Positions 1 through 8,988 of a stretch of DNA of 64,000 nt are shown piece by piece. Every line of letters starts with the position of its first letter. Within the stretch, counting starts at the first letter, position 1. The stretch lies in contig NZ_BSFL01000001.1 of NCBI RefSeq assembly GCF_027922325.1, positions 739,610 to 803,609 of the forward strand, read 5' to 3'. The notes under the pieces are model-generated. The model saw nothing but the letters and a program-made list of their open reading frames with translations. It made no database searches and was not told the DNA's origin. The DNA is from Methylopila turkensis. Lineage in GTDB: Bacteria > Pseudomonadota > Alphaproteobacteria > Rhizobiales > Methylopilaceae. The translations under genes were made by a program, and so were the position numbers.

Positions 1-2
1 GC

Positions 3-188
3 GCGCCGGTGCTCGAGGGCGCGCTCGCGCATTTCGACTGCCGGATCGACCGCGTCGTCGACGTCGGCACCCACTCCGTGCTGTTCTGCCAGGTGCTCGA
101 CATCGGGGTCGGCGAGCCCTGCGAGGGGCTGATTTACGTTGGCCGTCGCTACGACACCGTGCTGGCCTGCGTCGGGGCGGCCGGCTGA
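3..188 (+). CDS. flavin reductase family protein, C-terminal fragment
   Basis: The window opens inside this gene; the last 61 codons are present and end in TGA. The residues AHFDCRIDRVVDVGTHSVLF followed by GLIYVGRRY match the end of the flavin reductase-like (FMN-binding split barrel) family, which supplies reduced flavin to two-component monooxygenases or acts as an NAD(P)H:flavin oxidoreductase. It stops 3 bases before the amidase start, so the two are probably co-transcribed. The partner enzyme lies to the left of the window. The family call is from pattern recognition of the tail only; the substrate is unknown. Confidence 0.75.
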   Translation, partial: APVLEGALAHFDCRIDRVVDVGTHSVLFCQVLDIGVGEPCEGLIYVGRRYDTVLACVGAAG

Positions 189-191
189 ACC

Positions 192-1592
192 GTGACGCAG
201 GACGCCCATCCGCTCGATCTTCCGGCGCGGGAGATCGCTTCGGGCGTCCGCGGCGGCCGCTTCTCGGCGGTCGAGATCATGCGGGAATCTTTGAAGCGCG
301 CCCACGCGGCGCAGGACGCCTTCAACGCCTTCGCGCTGATCCGGGAGGAAGCGGCGATCGCCGCCGCCCGCAAGGCCGACGAGACGGTCAAGGCCGGCCG
401 CCCGACCGGGTTCCTGCACGGCGTGCCGTTCGCGGCCAAGGACCTGACGCCGACGGCCGGCGACGTCACCACGCTCGGCTCCTGGAGCTCCGGCGACTTC
501 GTCCCCGCCGAGACGGCCCTATGCGTGCGTCGCCTTCAGCAGGCCGGCGCGATCCTGATGGGGAAGACCACGACGCCGGAATTCGCGCATTCGAGCTTCA
601 CCTGGAGCCCGCGCTTCGGCGCGACGCTCAATCCAGTCGACCCGAGCCGGACCTCGGGCGGATCGTCCGGCGGCTCGGCCGTCGCGGTCGCGACCGGCGT
701 CGTGCCCTTCGCCGAAGGCTCGGACATGGGCGGCTCGGTCCGCATCCCGGCCTCGTTCTGCGGCGTCGTCGGCCTCAAGCCCAGCCTCGGGCGCATCCCG
801 ATGACGATCCTGCCAAGCGTGTTCGACGACATCTCGCATTTCGGCCCGCTCGCCCGAACGGTGGATGACGCCGACGCGTTTCTCCAAGCGACCGCGGGCC
901 CGAGCGACGAGGACATCCTGTCCCTCCCGCTGACGTTCGAGCCCGAGCGCGCCCGCGACAAGAACCTTAGGGACAAGCGCTTCGCGCTTTCGATCGATCT
1001 CGGCTTCTACGCCGTCGAGCCGCAGGTCGAGGCCGCGATCCGGCGCGCGATCGGCGCCATGAGAGATGCGGGCGCGATCGTCGAGGAGGTCGCGCTGCCT
1101 TGGACGCGCGCGGTCGTGGACGAGTGGTACGAGATCTGGTGCGTGTTCATGTCGGCCTATTTCGGCGACCGTCTTGACGCCTTCCGCGATCGCATGGACC
1201 CCGCCATGGTGGAGATCATGCGGCGCGGCTTCGCCAAGGACGCGACCAGCTACAAGCGGATCGAGCTGCTCCGCACCGCGATGTGGCGCGACATGGCCCG
1301 GCTGTTCGAGACCTATGACGCCCTGCTCTGCCCGACCTGCGCAGTCACGGCGCCGCCGGTCGCGAAGACGGACGGCGACTACTTCGGCGAGGACGCGGCC
1401 GGGCGCCTGCTCGGCCTCGACATGACGTGCCCGTTCAACCTCACGCCGCAGTGCCCGGCGATTTCGGTCCCGATCGGCCCGGCCGACGACGGACTTCCGG
1501 TCGGCTTGCAGATCGTCGGGCGGCGTTTCCAGGACGAAGCCGTTCTCGGCGTCGCCCGAGGCGTCGAACGATTGTTTCCACAACGAAGCTGA
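192..1592 (+). CDS. amidase signature family hydrolase
   Basis: A 466-residue protein starting at a GTG three bases after the preceding stop. It carries the amidase signature triad: Lys83 (PFAAKD), the Gly/Ser-rich loop GGSSGG at 156-161 providing the cis-serine, and the nucleophile Ser182 in GSDMGGSVR. Family members hydrolyse C-N amide bonds in the cytoplasm; substrates range from simple amides to acylated compounds, and the sequence does not reveal which. The length is typical for stand-alone amidases, and no GatB/GatC neighbour is present, so it is unlikely to be the tRNA amidotransferase subunit. The flavin reductase next door suggests a catabolic operon for an amide- or heterocycle-containing compound (inference). 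Confidence 0.88.
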   Translation: MTQDAHPLDLPAREIASGVRGGRFSAVEIMRESLKRAHAAQDAFNAFALIREEAAIAAARKADETVKAGRPTGFLHGVPFAAKDLTPTAGDVTTLGSWSSGDFVPAETALCVRRLQQAGAILMGKTTTPEFAHSSFTWSPRFGATLNPVDPSRTSGGSSGGSAVAVATGVVPFAEGSDMGGSVRIPASFCGVVGLKPSLGRIPMTILPSVFDDISHFGPLARTVDDADAFLQATAGPSDEDILSLPLTFEPERARDKNLRDKRFALSIDLGFYAVEPQVEAAIRRAIGAMRDAGAIVEEVALPWTRAVVDEWYEIWCVFMSAYFGDRLDAFRDRMDPAMVEIMRRGFAKDATSYKRIELLRTAMWRDMARLFETYDALLCPTCAVTAPPVAKTDGDYFGEDAAGRLLGLDMTCPFNLTPQCPAISVPIGPADDGLPVGLQIVGRRFQDEAVLGVARGVERLFPQRS

Positions 1593-1727
1593 GAGGGCGG
1601 CCGCTCAGGCGACTTACGGCGGCGCCAGCGTTCTCGACGTGTGTCCCGCGGCGCCCTTCGCCGATCGTCTCCAGGCATGCTGCCGCGCAAGCCAGGCCCT
1701 CCGATTTCGTCGCCCAGCTGAATCAAA

Positions 1728-1760
1728 CGTTCAAAACGCGATACAGGCGTTCAAGACGCG
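1728..1760. repeat. two direct repeats, candidate operator upstream of hydrolase operon
   Basis: The 13-base unit CGTTCAAAACGCG (1728-1740) recurs as CGTTCAAGACGCG (1748-1760), 12 of 13 identical and exactly 20 bases, about two helical turns, apart. It sits in the 239-base gap between the amidase and the isochorismatase-like hydrolase, about 70 bases before the latter's start. A tandem regulator site is the simplest reading; the regulator is not known. Nothing else is evident in the gap. Confidence 0.35.
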
Positions 1761-1831
1761 GCTGATCATCCCCGGCACGGTCCTCTCGACACAGCGACTG
1801 CGTTCGCGGCCGCGCGTTCAGGGGAACCCAC

Positions 1832-2491
1832 ATGTCCGTCATCGCCACGCCGACGCCCGGCTCGCTGCTCGTCTCGCCGACCGACCACGCGCTCGTCCTG
1901 ATCGACTTCCAGTCGCAGATGTCGTTTGCGACTAAGTCGATCGACGCCGTCACGCTGCGCAACAACGCCGCCCTGATCAGCCATGCGGCGAAGGGGTTCG
2001 GCGTGCCGACGATCCTGACCACGGTCGCCGAGAAGAGCTTCTCGGGCCCGATGTTCTCCGAGATCACCGACGCCTTCCCGGGCCAGAAGCTGCTCGACCG
2101 CACCTCGATGAACACCTGGGAGGACGCGGCCGTCATCGACGAGGTCAACCGCATCGGCAAGCGGCGGCTGGTGTTCGCGGGCCTCTGGACGTCCGTCTGC
2201 ATCGTCGGCCCGACGCTCTCGGCGATCGATCAAGGCTTCGAGGCCTATGTCATCGCCGACGCCTGCGGCGACGTCTCGGACGAGGCGCATGAACGCGCGA
2301 TGGAGCGCATGATCCAGGCGGGCGTGCGCCCCATGACCTCGCTTCAGTACATCCTCGAGCTCCAGCGCGACTGGGCCCGCACCGAGACCTACGACTTCAC
2401 CACCGGCGTCGCGAAGACGTACGGCGGCGCCTACGGGCTCGGAATCACCTACGCCAAGACGATGTTCGGCGCCTCCGAAGGCGGCCACTGA
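1832..2491 (+). CDS. isochorismatase-like cysteine hydrolase (YcaC type)
   Basis: This 219-residue protein has the isochorismatase-hydrolase fold signatures: the early strand LVLIDFQ with Asp25, and the nucleophile region GLWTSVCIVGPT with Cys123, followed by the YVIADACGDVS strand. In this family Asp and Cys work with a lysine to hydrolyse amides or esters such as carbamoyl groups and nicotinamide; the YcaC branch has no settled substrate. It is followed after 22 bases by the XapX gene and then a YtcJ-like amidohydrolase, a trio that looks like one operon. No signal peptide is seen, so it is cytoplasmic. Confidence 0.85.
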   Translation: MSVIATPTPGSLLVSPTDHALVLIDFQSQMSFATKSIDAVTLRNNAALISHAAKGFGVPTILTTVAEKSFSGPMFSEITDAFPGQKLLDRTSMNTWEDAAVIDEVNRIGKRRLVFAGLWTSVCIVGPTLSAIDQGFEAYVIADACGDVSDEAHERAMERMIQAGVRPMTSLQYILELQRDWARTETYDFTTGVAKTYGGAYGLGITYAKTMFGASEGGH

Positions 2492-2513
2492 CGGTCCCGT
2501 CGGGCGCGCGCCG

Positions 2514-2792
2514 ATGAGGATGTATCTGCTCTCGGCCGGCGCCGGCCTGCTGGTCGGCGTCGTCTACAGCCTGCTGCACGTCCGCTCGCCCGCGCCGCCC
2601 CTGGTGGCGTTGGTCGGCCTACTCGGCATCCTTGTCGGCGAGCAGATCATGCCTGTCGGCCAGAAGCTCGTCGCGGGCCTCAGCCCGGCGGTCGCCTGGG
2701 CCGAGGCGAAATGCGGCGCGCATCTCTTCGGCGCGCTCCCCGGCCGCCATTCCGACGCTTCCCCGCCGCCGACAGACGGAGCCGGCTTATGA
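2514..2792 (+). CDS. XapX domain small membrane protein
   Basis: A 92-residue protein whose first 50 residues form two hydrophobic helices with the XapX pattern LLSAGAGLLVGVVYSLL and VRSPAPPLVALVGLLGIL, then GEQ. The family is named for a small Xanthobacter protein found beside propylene or xanthosine-type catabolic genes; its biochemical role is not established. The stop overlaps the amidohydrolase ATG (ATGA), indicating translational coupling. The C-terminal tail after residue 60 is polar and proline-rich and probably cytoplasmic. Confidence 0.85.
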   Translation: MRMYLLSAGAGLLVGVVYSLLHVRSPAPPLVALVGLLGILVGEQIMPVGQKLVAGLSPAVAWAEAKCGAHLFGALPGRHSDASPPPTDGAGL

Positions 2793-4774
2793 GCCCCACG
2801 CGCCGCGACACGACCTTAGGCGCGGCCGCCGCCGCGCTTGCGGCCGGCCTCACTTCGCCATCGCGGGCCGCGCCCGCCGAAGGGACGACAATGACCGATG
2901 CGACGACCGCCGATCTCATCGTCATCAAGGGCCGCGTCACGACGCTCGACCGGTCCGCGCCGGAAGCGGAAGCTTTTGCGATCAAGGACGGACGCTTCCT
3001 CGCGGTCGGGCGCGAGAGCGACGTGATGGCGCATCGCGGGCCGCAGACGAAGGTCGTCGATCTCAAGGGCCGGCGCGTGCTGCCGGGGCTGATCGACAAC
3101 CACCTGCATCTCATCCGCGGCGGGCTCAACTTCAACATGGAGCTGCGCTGGGACGGCGTGCCGTCGCTGAAGGACGCGATGGACATACTGCGCGCGCAGG
3201 TCGCGATCACGCCGCCGCCGCAGTGGGTGCGGGTCGTGGGCGGATTCACCGAGACCCAGTTCGCGGAGAAGCGCCTGCCGACCATCGAGGAGTTGAACCA
3301 GGTCGCGCCCGAGACGCCGGTGTTCATCCTCCACCTCTACGACCGCGCGCTGCTGAACGGCGCGGCGCTGAGGGCGGTCGGCTACGGCAAGGACACGCCG
3401 AACCCGCCCGGCGGCGAGATCACCCGGGACGCAGGCGGAAACCCGACCGGCCTGCTCATCGCCAAACCCAACGCCACGATCCTCTACGCAACGCTGTCCA
3501 AGGGCCCGAAGCTGCCGTTCGAGTATCAGGTGAACTCGACGCGCCACTTCATGCGCGACCTGAACCGGCTCGGCCTCACCGGCGCGCTCGACGCCGGCGG
3601 CGGCTCCCAGAACTATCCGGACGATTACGCGGTGATCCAGAAGCTCGCCGACGACGGCCAGCTCACCGTGCGCCTCGCCTACAATCTGTTCACGCAGAAG
3701 CCGAAGCAGGAGAAGGAGGACTTCGTCCGCTGGACGCAGACCTCAAAGTACAAACAGGGCGACGACTACTTCCGCCACAACGGCGCGGGCGAGATGCTGG
3801 TCTTCTCCGCGGCCGACTTCGAGGATTTTCGCCAGCCGCGCCCTGACATGCCGGCCGAGATGGAGGGCGACCTCGAGGGCGTCGTCCGGGTGCTGGCCGA
3901 GAACCGCTGGCCGTGGCGGCTGCACGCGACCTATGACGAAACCATCTCGCGCGCGCTCGACGTGTTCGAGAAGGTCGATCGCGACATCCCGCTGAAAGGC
4001 CTCAACTGGTTCTTCGATCACGCCGAGACGATCTCGGAGCGCTCCATCGACCGGGTGGCGGCGCTCGGCGGCGGCGTCGCGGTGCAGCATCGCATGGCCT
4101 ACCAGGGCGAGTTCTTCGTGGAGCGCTACGGCCCAGGCGCGGCCGAAGAGACGCCGCCCTTCGCGCGGATGCTGGACAAGGGCGTGAAGGTCTCGGCCGG
4201 CACCGACGCCACCCGCGTCGCCTCCTACAACCCTTGGGTCTCGCTGTCCTGGCTCGTCACCGGCCGGACGGTCGGGGGCCTGGCTCTCTACCCTTCCCGC
4301 GCCCGGCTCGACCGTGAGACCGCGCTCAGGATGTGGACCGAGAACGTGACCTGGTTCTCGAACGAGGAAGGCAAGAAGGGCCGTATCGCGCCCGGGATGC
4401 TCGCCGACTTCATCGTGCCGGACCGCGACTACTTCGCCTGCGCGCCCGACGAGATCTCCTCGATCACCTCGGACCTCACGGTGGTGGGCGGCAAGGTCGT
4501 CTACGCCAAGGCCGACTTCGAGAAACTCGACGAGACCGAGGTTCCGCCCGCTATGCCCGACTGGTCGCCGGTCCGCGCCTATGGCGGCTACGGCGCCTGG
4601 AAGGCGGAGGCGAAGAAGGACAATGCGCTGCGCCTCCAGGCGACGGCGTGCGGCTGCGCGAACGCCTGCGGGGTCCACGGCCACGACCACGCGAGAGCGG
4701 CGTCCGGCCGTTTGCCGGTCGCCGATCTCAAGACGTTCTGGGGCGCGCTCGGTTGCGCATGCTGGGCGGTGTGA
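2789..4774 (+). CDS. amidohydrolase 3 family (YtcJ-like) with probable Tat signal
   Basis: The start ATG at 2789 overlaps the XapX stop and gives 661 residues. The N-terminus TRRDTTLGAAAAALAAG resembles a twin-arginine signal, suggesting export of a folded metalloenzyme. The mature part begins like amidohydrolase 3 proteins (DLIVIKGRVTTLD), with the metal-binding pattern LPGLIDNHLHL near residue 110, and ends with the usual small beta domain (GRIAPGMLADFIV). Such enzymes hydrolyse N-acyl or cyclic amide substrates with bound zinc; the substrate here is unknown. The last 45 residues are Cys/His-rich (CGCANACGVHGHDH, then GCACW), a tail absent from classical amidohydrolases. It may bind metal. 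Confidence 0.85.
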   Translation: MSPTRRDTTLGAAAAALAAGLTSPSRAAPAEGTTMTDATTADLIVIKGRVTTLDRSAPEAEAFAIKDGRFLAVGRESDVMAHRGPQTKVVDLKGRRVLPGLIDNHLHLIRGGLNFNMELRWDGVPSLKDAMDILRAQVAITPPPQWVRVVGGFTETQFAEKRLPTIEELNQVAPETPVFILHLYDRALLNGAALRAVGYGKDTPNPPGGEITRDAGGNPTGLLIAKPNATILYATLSKGPKLPFEYQVNSTRHFMRDLNRLGLTGALDAGGGSQNYPDDYAVIQKLADDGQLTVRLAYNLFTQKPKQEKEDFVRWTQTSKYKQGDDYFRHNGAGEMLVFSAADFEDFRQPRPDMPAEMEGDLEGVVRVLAENRWPWRLHATYDETISRALDVFEKVDRDIPLKGLNWFFDHAETISERSIDRVAALGGGVAVQHRMAYQGEFFVERYGPGAAEETPPFARMLDKGVKVSAGTDATRVASYNPWVSLSWLVTGRTVGGLALYPSRARLDRETALRMWTENVTWFSNEEGKKGRIAPGMLADFIVPDRDYFACAPDEISSITSDLTVVGGKVVYAKADFEKLDETEVPPAMPDWSPVRAYGGYGAWKAEAKKDNALRLQATACGCANACGVHGHDHARAASGRLPVADLKTFWGALGCACWAV

Positions 4775-4863
4775 CGAGGGGGTCGTCCCACCTACCCCAG
4801 GCGTCGTTCTCCAGCTTGACCGGACCATGACGCTTTTCAGGAACCCGCTTCGAGATTCTCCCC

Positions 4864-6465
4864 ATGACCACGCCCCCCGCCTCGAGCGCCTTCGCGCCGC
4901 TGCGCCGCCCGCTGTTCGCCGTGCTTTGGGGCGCGACCGTGGTCGGGAACGTCGGCTCCTTCATGCGCGACGTCGCGAGCGCATGGCTCGTCACGGACCT
5001 TGCGGCCTCGCCCGCCGCCGTGGCCCTGGTGCAGGCCGCCGCGACGCTGCCGATCTTCCTGCTCGCGATCCCGGCCGGCGTGCTCTCCGACATCCTCGAT
5101 CGCCGCAAGCTCCTGATCGCCATCCAGGTGCTTCTCGGCCTGACGAGCCTTACGCTTGCGATCCTCGCGGCCTCCGGCGGGCTCAGCGTCTATTCGCTCG
5201 TGGCGCTCACCTTCGTCGGCGGCGTCGGCGCGGCCCTGATGGGGCCGACCTGGCAGTCGATCGTCCCCGAACTCGTGCCGCGGGGAGAGTTGCGGGACGC
5301 CGTCGCGCTGAACTCGCTCGGCATCAACATCGCGCGTTCGATCGGACCTGCCGCTGGCGGCATCCTGCTCGGCGCCGCGGGCGCGGCCGCGACCTACGGC
5401 GTCGACGTCGTCTCCTACCTCCTCGTCATCGCGGCGCTGGTCTGGTGGCCGCGGCCGAAGACGGCCGACGACGCGCTCGCCGAACGTTTCTCGGGCGCGT
5501 TCCGGGCGGGCCTCCGCTACGCCAAGGCGAGCCGCGAGCTTCACCGCGTGCTGTTCCACGCCGGCGTGTTCTTCGCCTGCGCCAGCGCCGTCTGGGCCTT
5601 GCTGCCGCTGGTCGCGCGCGGGCTGCTCGAAGGGACGGCGAGCTTCTATGGCCTGCTGCTCGGCGCGGTCGGCCTCGGCGCGATTCTCGGCGCGCTGGTC
5701 ATGCCGAAGCTGCGCGCGCGGCTCGGGACCGACGGCCTCCTGCTGTTCGCCGCCATCGTCGCGGCGATCGTCATGGCCGGTCTTTCCTTCGCGCCTCCGA
5801 AGCCCGTCGCGCTGGTTGGCCTGCTGCTCCTCGGCGTCGCCTGGATCGTGGCGCTTACCACGCTGAACGGCGCCGCGCAGGCGATCCTGCCGAACTGGGT
5901 CCGCGGTCGCGGGCTGGCCGTCTATCTTACGGTCTTCAACGGCGCCATGACCGGCGGGAGCCTGCTCTGGGGCCTCGTCGCGCATCATCTCGGCGTGGCC
6001 GCGACGCTGCTCGTCGCGGCCGCCTGCCTCGCCGCCGCGGGACTGCTGCTGCGCCGCCGCGCGCTGCCGAAGGGCGAGACCGACCTGACGCCCTCAAACC
6101 ACTGGCCGGAGCCGCTGACCGCCGAGCCGGTCGAGCACGACCGTGGGCCGGTGATGATCCAGATCGAGTACCGGGTCCTCCGCGAGGATCGCGAGCACTT
6201 CCTCAAGGCCATCGCCCGGCTCGCCGACGAGCGGCGGCGCGACGGCGCCTATGCCTGCGGCGTGACGGAGGACGCCGAGGATCCCGAGAAGATCGTCGAG
6301 TGGTTCATGGTCGAAAGCTGGGCCGAGCACCTTCGCCAGCACAAGCGCGTCTCCCATGCGGACGCGGACCTGCAGCAGGCGACCCGGCGCTTCCATGTCG
6401 GGCCGGAGGCTCCGGTCGTGCGCCACCTGCTTGGCCTGGACCTCAAGACCTCCACGGCAGGGTGA
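4864..6465 (+). CDS. MFS exporter fused to an antibiotic-biosynthesis-monooxygenase-like tail
   Basis: This 533-residue protein has about 12 hydrophobic segments in residues 1-410 and the N-terminal pattern of the EntS-type MFS_3 family (LRRPLFAVLWGATVVGNVGSFMRDV). After a linker near residue 425 comes a soluble domain of about 100 residues starting MIQIEYRV and containing FLKAIARLADERRRDGAYACGV and EWFMVESWAEHLRQHKRV. This resembles the ABM dimeric alpha-beta barrel. The fusion occurs in other proteobacteria. The role of the soluble domain is unknown; it may sense or bind the exported ligand. It ends 7 bases before the porin gene, so export may run inner membrane to outer membrane. Confidence 0.85.
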   Translation: MTTPPASSAFAPLRRPLFAVLWGATVVGNVGSFMRDVASAWLVTDLAASPAAVALVQAAATLPIFLLAIPAGVLSDILDRRKLLIAIQVLLGLTSLTLAILAASGGLSVYSLVALTFVGGVGAALMGPTWQSIVPELVPRGELRDAVALNSLGINIARSIGPAAGGILLGAAGAAATYGVDVVSYLLVIAALVWWPRPKTADDALAERFSGAFRAGLRYAKASRELHRVLFHAGVFFACASAVWALLPLVARGLLEGTASFYGLLLGAVGLGAILGALVMPKLRARLGTDGLLLFAAIVAAIVMAGLSFAPPKPVALVGLLLLGVAWIVALTTLNGAAQAILPNWVRGRGLAVYLTVFNGAMTGGSLLWGLVAHHLGVAATLLVAAACLAAAGLLLRRRALPKGETDLTPSNHWPEPLTAEPVEHDRGPVMIQIEYRVLREDREHFLKAIARLADERRRDGAYACGVTEDAEDPEKIVEWFMVESWAEHLRQHKRVSHADADLQQATRRFHVGPEAPVVRHLLGLDLKTSTAG

Positions 6466-6472
6466 CGGAGCC

Positions 6473-7864
6473 ATGCTCCGCTCTCTCCGGACGGCGGCCG
6501 CCGCTGCTTCGATCGTCGGCGCGGTCATGGCCGTCCCGGCGGCCGCGAAGCCCCCGTCCTTCTCGAACAACCGGGCGGACGAGGACTGGGGCGTCCTCCG
6601 GGAGCCCGCCAACCGCACGGGCGCGGCGTGGGAGGCGTTCAAGTTCGCGCCGCTCGACGCCGCGGGCGACAGCTTCCTGACGATCGGCGCGGACCTTCGG
6701 CTGCGGTTCGAAAGCTACGCCGCCAACTTCGACGCCGCGAAGCCCGACGAGACCTACGGCTGGTCGCGCGTCATGCCCTACGCCGACCTCCATCTCGGAC
6801 CGAACCTCCGCTTCTTCGGTCAGATGCTGGGCGCCTGGGCCGACCGCAGCGCGCTGACCGAGGGGCCGGTGGACCAGACCGGGGTCGAGCTGCTGCAAGG
6901 TTTTGCGGAGGCGAGCGCGCCGGTCGGCTCAGGTGAACTTTCGGTCCGCGGCGGCCGGCAGATGGTCGCCTATGGGTCGGAGCGCCTCATCGGCCTGCGC
7001 TTCGGGCCGAACGTGCCGCTCTCCTTCGACGGCGCGCGGGCGCGGCTGGAATTCGGCGGCTGGACCGCCGACGCGTTCGCCTACCGTCCCGTCGCGAACG
7101 CGCCCGGGGACTTCGACGACCGCACCGACCGCGGCCGCGAAATCTACGGCCTGTACGCCACCCGAGCCCTGCCGGAGATCGGGCCGAGGTCGGGCCTCGA
7201 CCTCTACTGGATCGGCTACGGGCGTGAGGACGCGCGCTTCGACAGCGGCGTCGCCGACGAGCGCCGTCACACCTTCGGCGCCCGGTTCTTCGGCTCGTTC
7301 GCGGACTGGAGCTGGAACCACGAGGCGATGCTGCAGCTCGGCTCCTTCGGAGGAGAGAGAATCCTCGCCTGGTCGGCGGCGACCGAAACGCGCCACACCT
7401 TTTCCGAGCTCCCCCTTCGACCGTTCGTCGAGATCAAGGCCGCCGTCATCAGCGGCGACGGCGGGCCGGGCGGCCGCCTCGGCACGTTCAACGCGCTGTT
7501 CCCCAAAGGCAAATACTTCGGCGAGATCGGCCTGATCGGCCCCGCGAACCTTATGAACATCCATCCCGTCATCGGGGTGTCGCTCGGTTCCGGCTGGTCG
7601 CTTACGGGCGCGGCCGTCTTCTACTGGCGACAGTCGCTTGACGACGGCGTCTACGGCAATCCCGGGAACCTGATCCGCCCGTCCGCCGGAAGCAGGGCGC
7701 GCTACGTCGGGACGCAGGGCGAGGTCGTGCTGGGCTGGGAGGCGACGCCGAACGTCACGCTCGAAACATCCTACGCCCTTTTCGAACCCGGTCGCTTCCT
7801 GAGCGAAACCGGGCCCGGGAAGACCGTCCACTTCGTGGGCGGGGAGATCCAGCTCCGATACTGA
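6473..7864 (+). CDS. alginate export (AlgE-type) family outer membrane protein
   Basis: The chosen ATG lies 7 bases after the MFS stop and gives 463 residues beginning with a clear signal peptide (MLRSLRTAAAAASIVGAVM, then VPAAA). The mature protein has the alternating aromatic strands of an outer membrane barrel and the alginate-export family pattern LRLRFESYAANFD and ADLHLGPNLRFFGQ. Despite the family name most members lie outside alginate clusters and act as substrate-specific channels. Its position after an exporter and hydrolases suggests passage of a small organic compound through the outer membrane (inference). Confidence 0.8.
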   Translation: MLRSLRTAAAAASIVGAVMAVPAAAKPPSFSNNRADEDWGVLREPANRTGAAWEAFKFAPLDAAGDSFLTIGADLRLRFESYAANFDAAKPDETYGWSRVMPYADLHLGPNLRFFGQMLGAWADRSALTEGPVDQTGVELLQGFAEASAPVGSGELSVRGGRQMVAYGSERLIGLRFGPNVPLSFDGARARLEFGGWTADAFAYRPVANAPGDFDDRTDRGREIYGLYATRALPEIGPRSGLDLYWIGYGREDARFDSGVADERRHTFGARFFGSFADWSWNHEAMLQLGSFGGERILAWSAATETRHTFSELPLRPFVEIKAAVISGDGGPGGRLGTFNALFPKGKYFGEIGLIGPANLMNIHPVIGVSLGSGWSLTGAAVFYWRQSLDDGVYGNPGNLIRPSAGSRARYVGTQGEVVLGWEATPNVTLETSYALFEPGRFLSETGPGKTVHFVGGEIQLRY

Positions 7865-7927
7865 GCCCGAGAAAGCGAGACCGGGGCGACCGCGGGCGCG
7901 CAGGCGCGCCTGACTGCGGCGAGCCGA

Positions 7928-8866
7928 CTACCCGGCGGCCGTCTCGCCCGGCTCCGGGGTCGCCCACGGGGCCTTCGCTAGCCGACGCGCCAGGAACTCG
8001 ATCAGCGCCGTCACCCGCGGCGGGCGCAGCGGCCCGGGCGGGGTTACGACGTTCAGCGCGATCGGGGGCGGACGCCAGTCGCACATCACCGCCTCCAGCC
8101 GTCCCGCCGCGATGTCCCGCCAGACGACGAACTCCGGCTGCACCGCGAGCCCGAGCCCGGCCATTAGGCTCGGCGTCAGCGCATCGGCGTTGTTGGCGCG
8201 CATGGGTCCGGACGGCGTGACGGCGGCCTCCTCGCCGTCCGCGCGCAGGAACCGCCAGCGGTCGCGCGAGGCGAGATAGGAGTAGCCGAGGCACGCATGA
8301 TCGGCGAGGTCCCGCGGATGAGAGGGACGGCCCGCCCGCTCGAAGTAGGCGGGCGCGCCGACCAGCACCCGGTTCACCCGGCAGAGCCGGCGCACCTTCA
8401 GCCGCGAATCCGACAGGCTCGCGATCCGAAGCGCGAGGTCGAAGCCGCCTTCAATCAGATCGACCGTGTGGTCGCTGAGCTCCATGTCGACCGAAACGTC
8501 CGGGTAGGCGGCGAAGAACTCCGGCAACAGCGGCGCGACATGCGCGAGGCCGAACGACATCGGCGTCGCGAGCCGCACGGCGCCCCGGGGCGAGGCCGAC
8601 TGGGCCAAAGCCTCGGCTTCCGCTTCCTCGCCCGCGCCAAGGATCCGTTCGGCGTTCGGAAGCGCGGCTCGGCCGGCTTCGGTGAGCGACAGGCGTCGCG
8701 TCGTCCGGTGGAAGAGCGGCGCCCCGATGCGGGTCTCCAGCCTCGCCACGGCCTTCGAGACCGTGGCCTTCGAGAGATTGAGGTCGGCCGCCGCCCGGCT
8801 AAGGGAGCCGCGGGCCGCGACGCGGGCGAAGATCGCCCAGGCCTCGAAGTCGGGAAGCGTCGCCAT
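7928..8866 (-). CDS. LysR family transcriptional regulator
   Basis: A 312-residue regulator with an N-terminal winged helix-turn-helix (FARVAARGSLSRAAADLNLSK, residues 12-32) and a LysR substrate-binding domain. It is divergently transcribed from the dioxygenase at 8989, the classic arrangement for a LysR regulator and its target. The closest-looking subgroup is the AaeR/CrgA type, often linked to aromatic or quinone stress. The intergenic inverted repeat at 8879-8895 is its likely site. Confidence 0.9.
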   Translation of the reverse strand: MATLPDFEAWAIFARVAARGSLSRAAADLNLSKATVSKAVARLETRIGAPLFHRTTRRLSLTEAGRAALPNAERILGAGEEAEAEALAQSASPRGAVRLATPMSFGLAHVAPLLPEFFAAYPDVSVDMELSDHTVDLIEGGFDLALRIASLSDSRLKVRRLCRVNRVLVGAPAYFERAGRPSHPRDLADHACLGYSYLASRDRWRFLRADGEEAAVTPSGPMRANNADALTPSLMAGLGLAVQPEFVVWRDIAAGRLEAVMCDWRPPPIALNVVTPPGPLRPPRVTALIEFLARRLAKAPWATPEPGETAAG

Positions 8867-8878
8867 TGGTCATTTCCA

Positions 8879-8895
8879 CGAAACAGTGATTTTCG
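8879..8895. promoter_or_regulatory. candidate LysR operator in divergent promoter
   Basis: CGAAA, seven bases, then TTTCG forms a short dyad in the 122-base gap between the LysR gene and the ring-cleaving dioxygenase. LysR proteins bind interrupted dyads of about this size near their own promoter. An A/T-rich run (TTTAATATC near 8907-8915) just downstream could serve as a -10 region for the dioxygenase. The assignment is inferred from position and symmetry only. Confidence 0.35.
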
Positions 8896-8988
8896 ATTGT
8901 TTCCATTTAATATCTCAGCGCAGCGCGTACTTTCGTTCAAGCGAAATCGGCGTCCCGATGTCGGGGCCTAACGAACGGAGTTCTCGCC

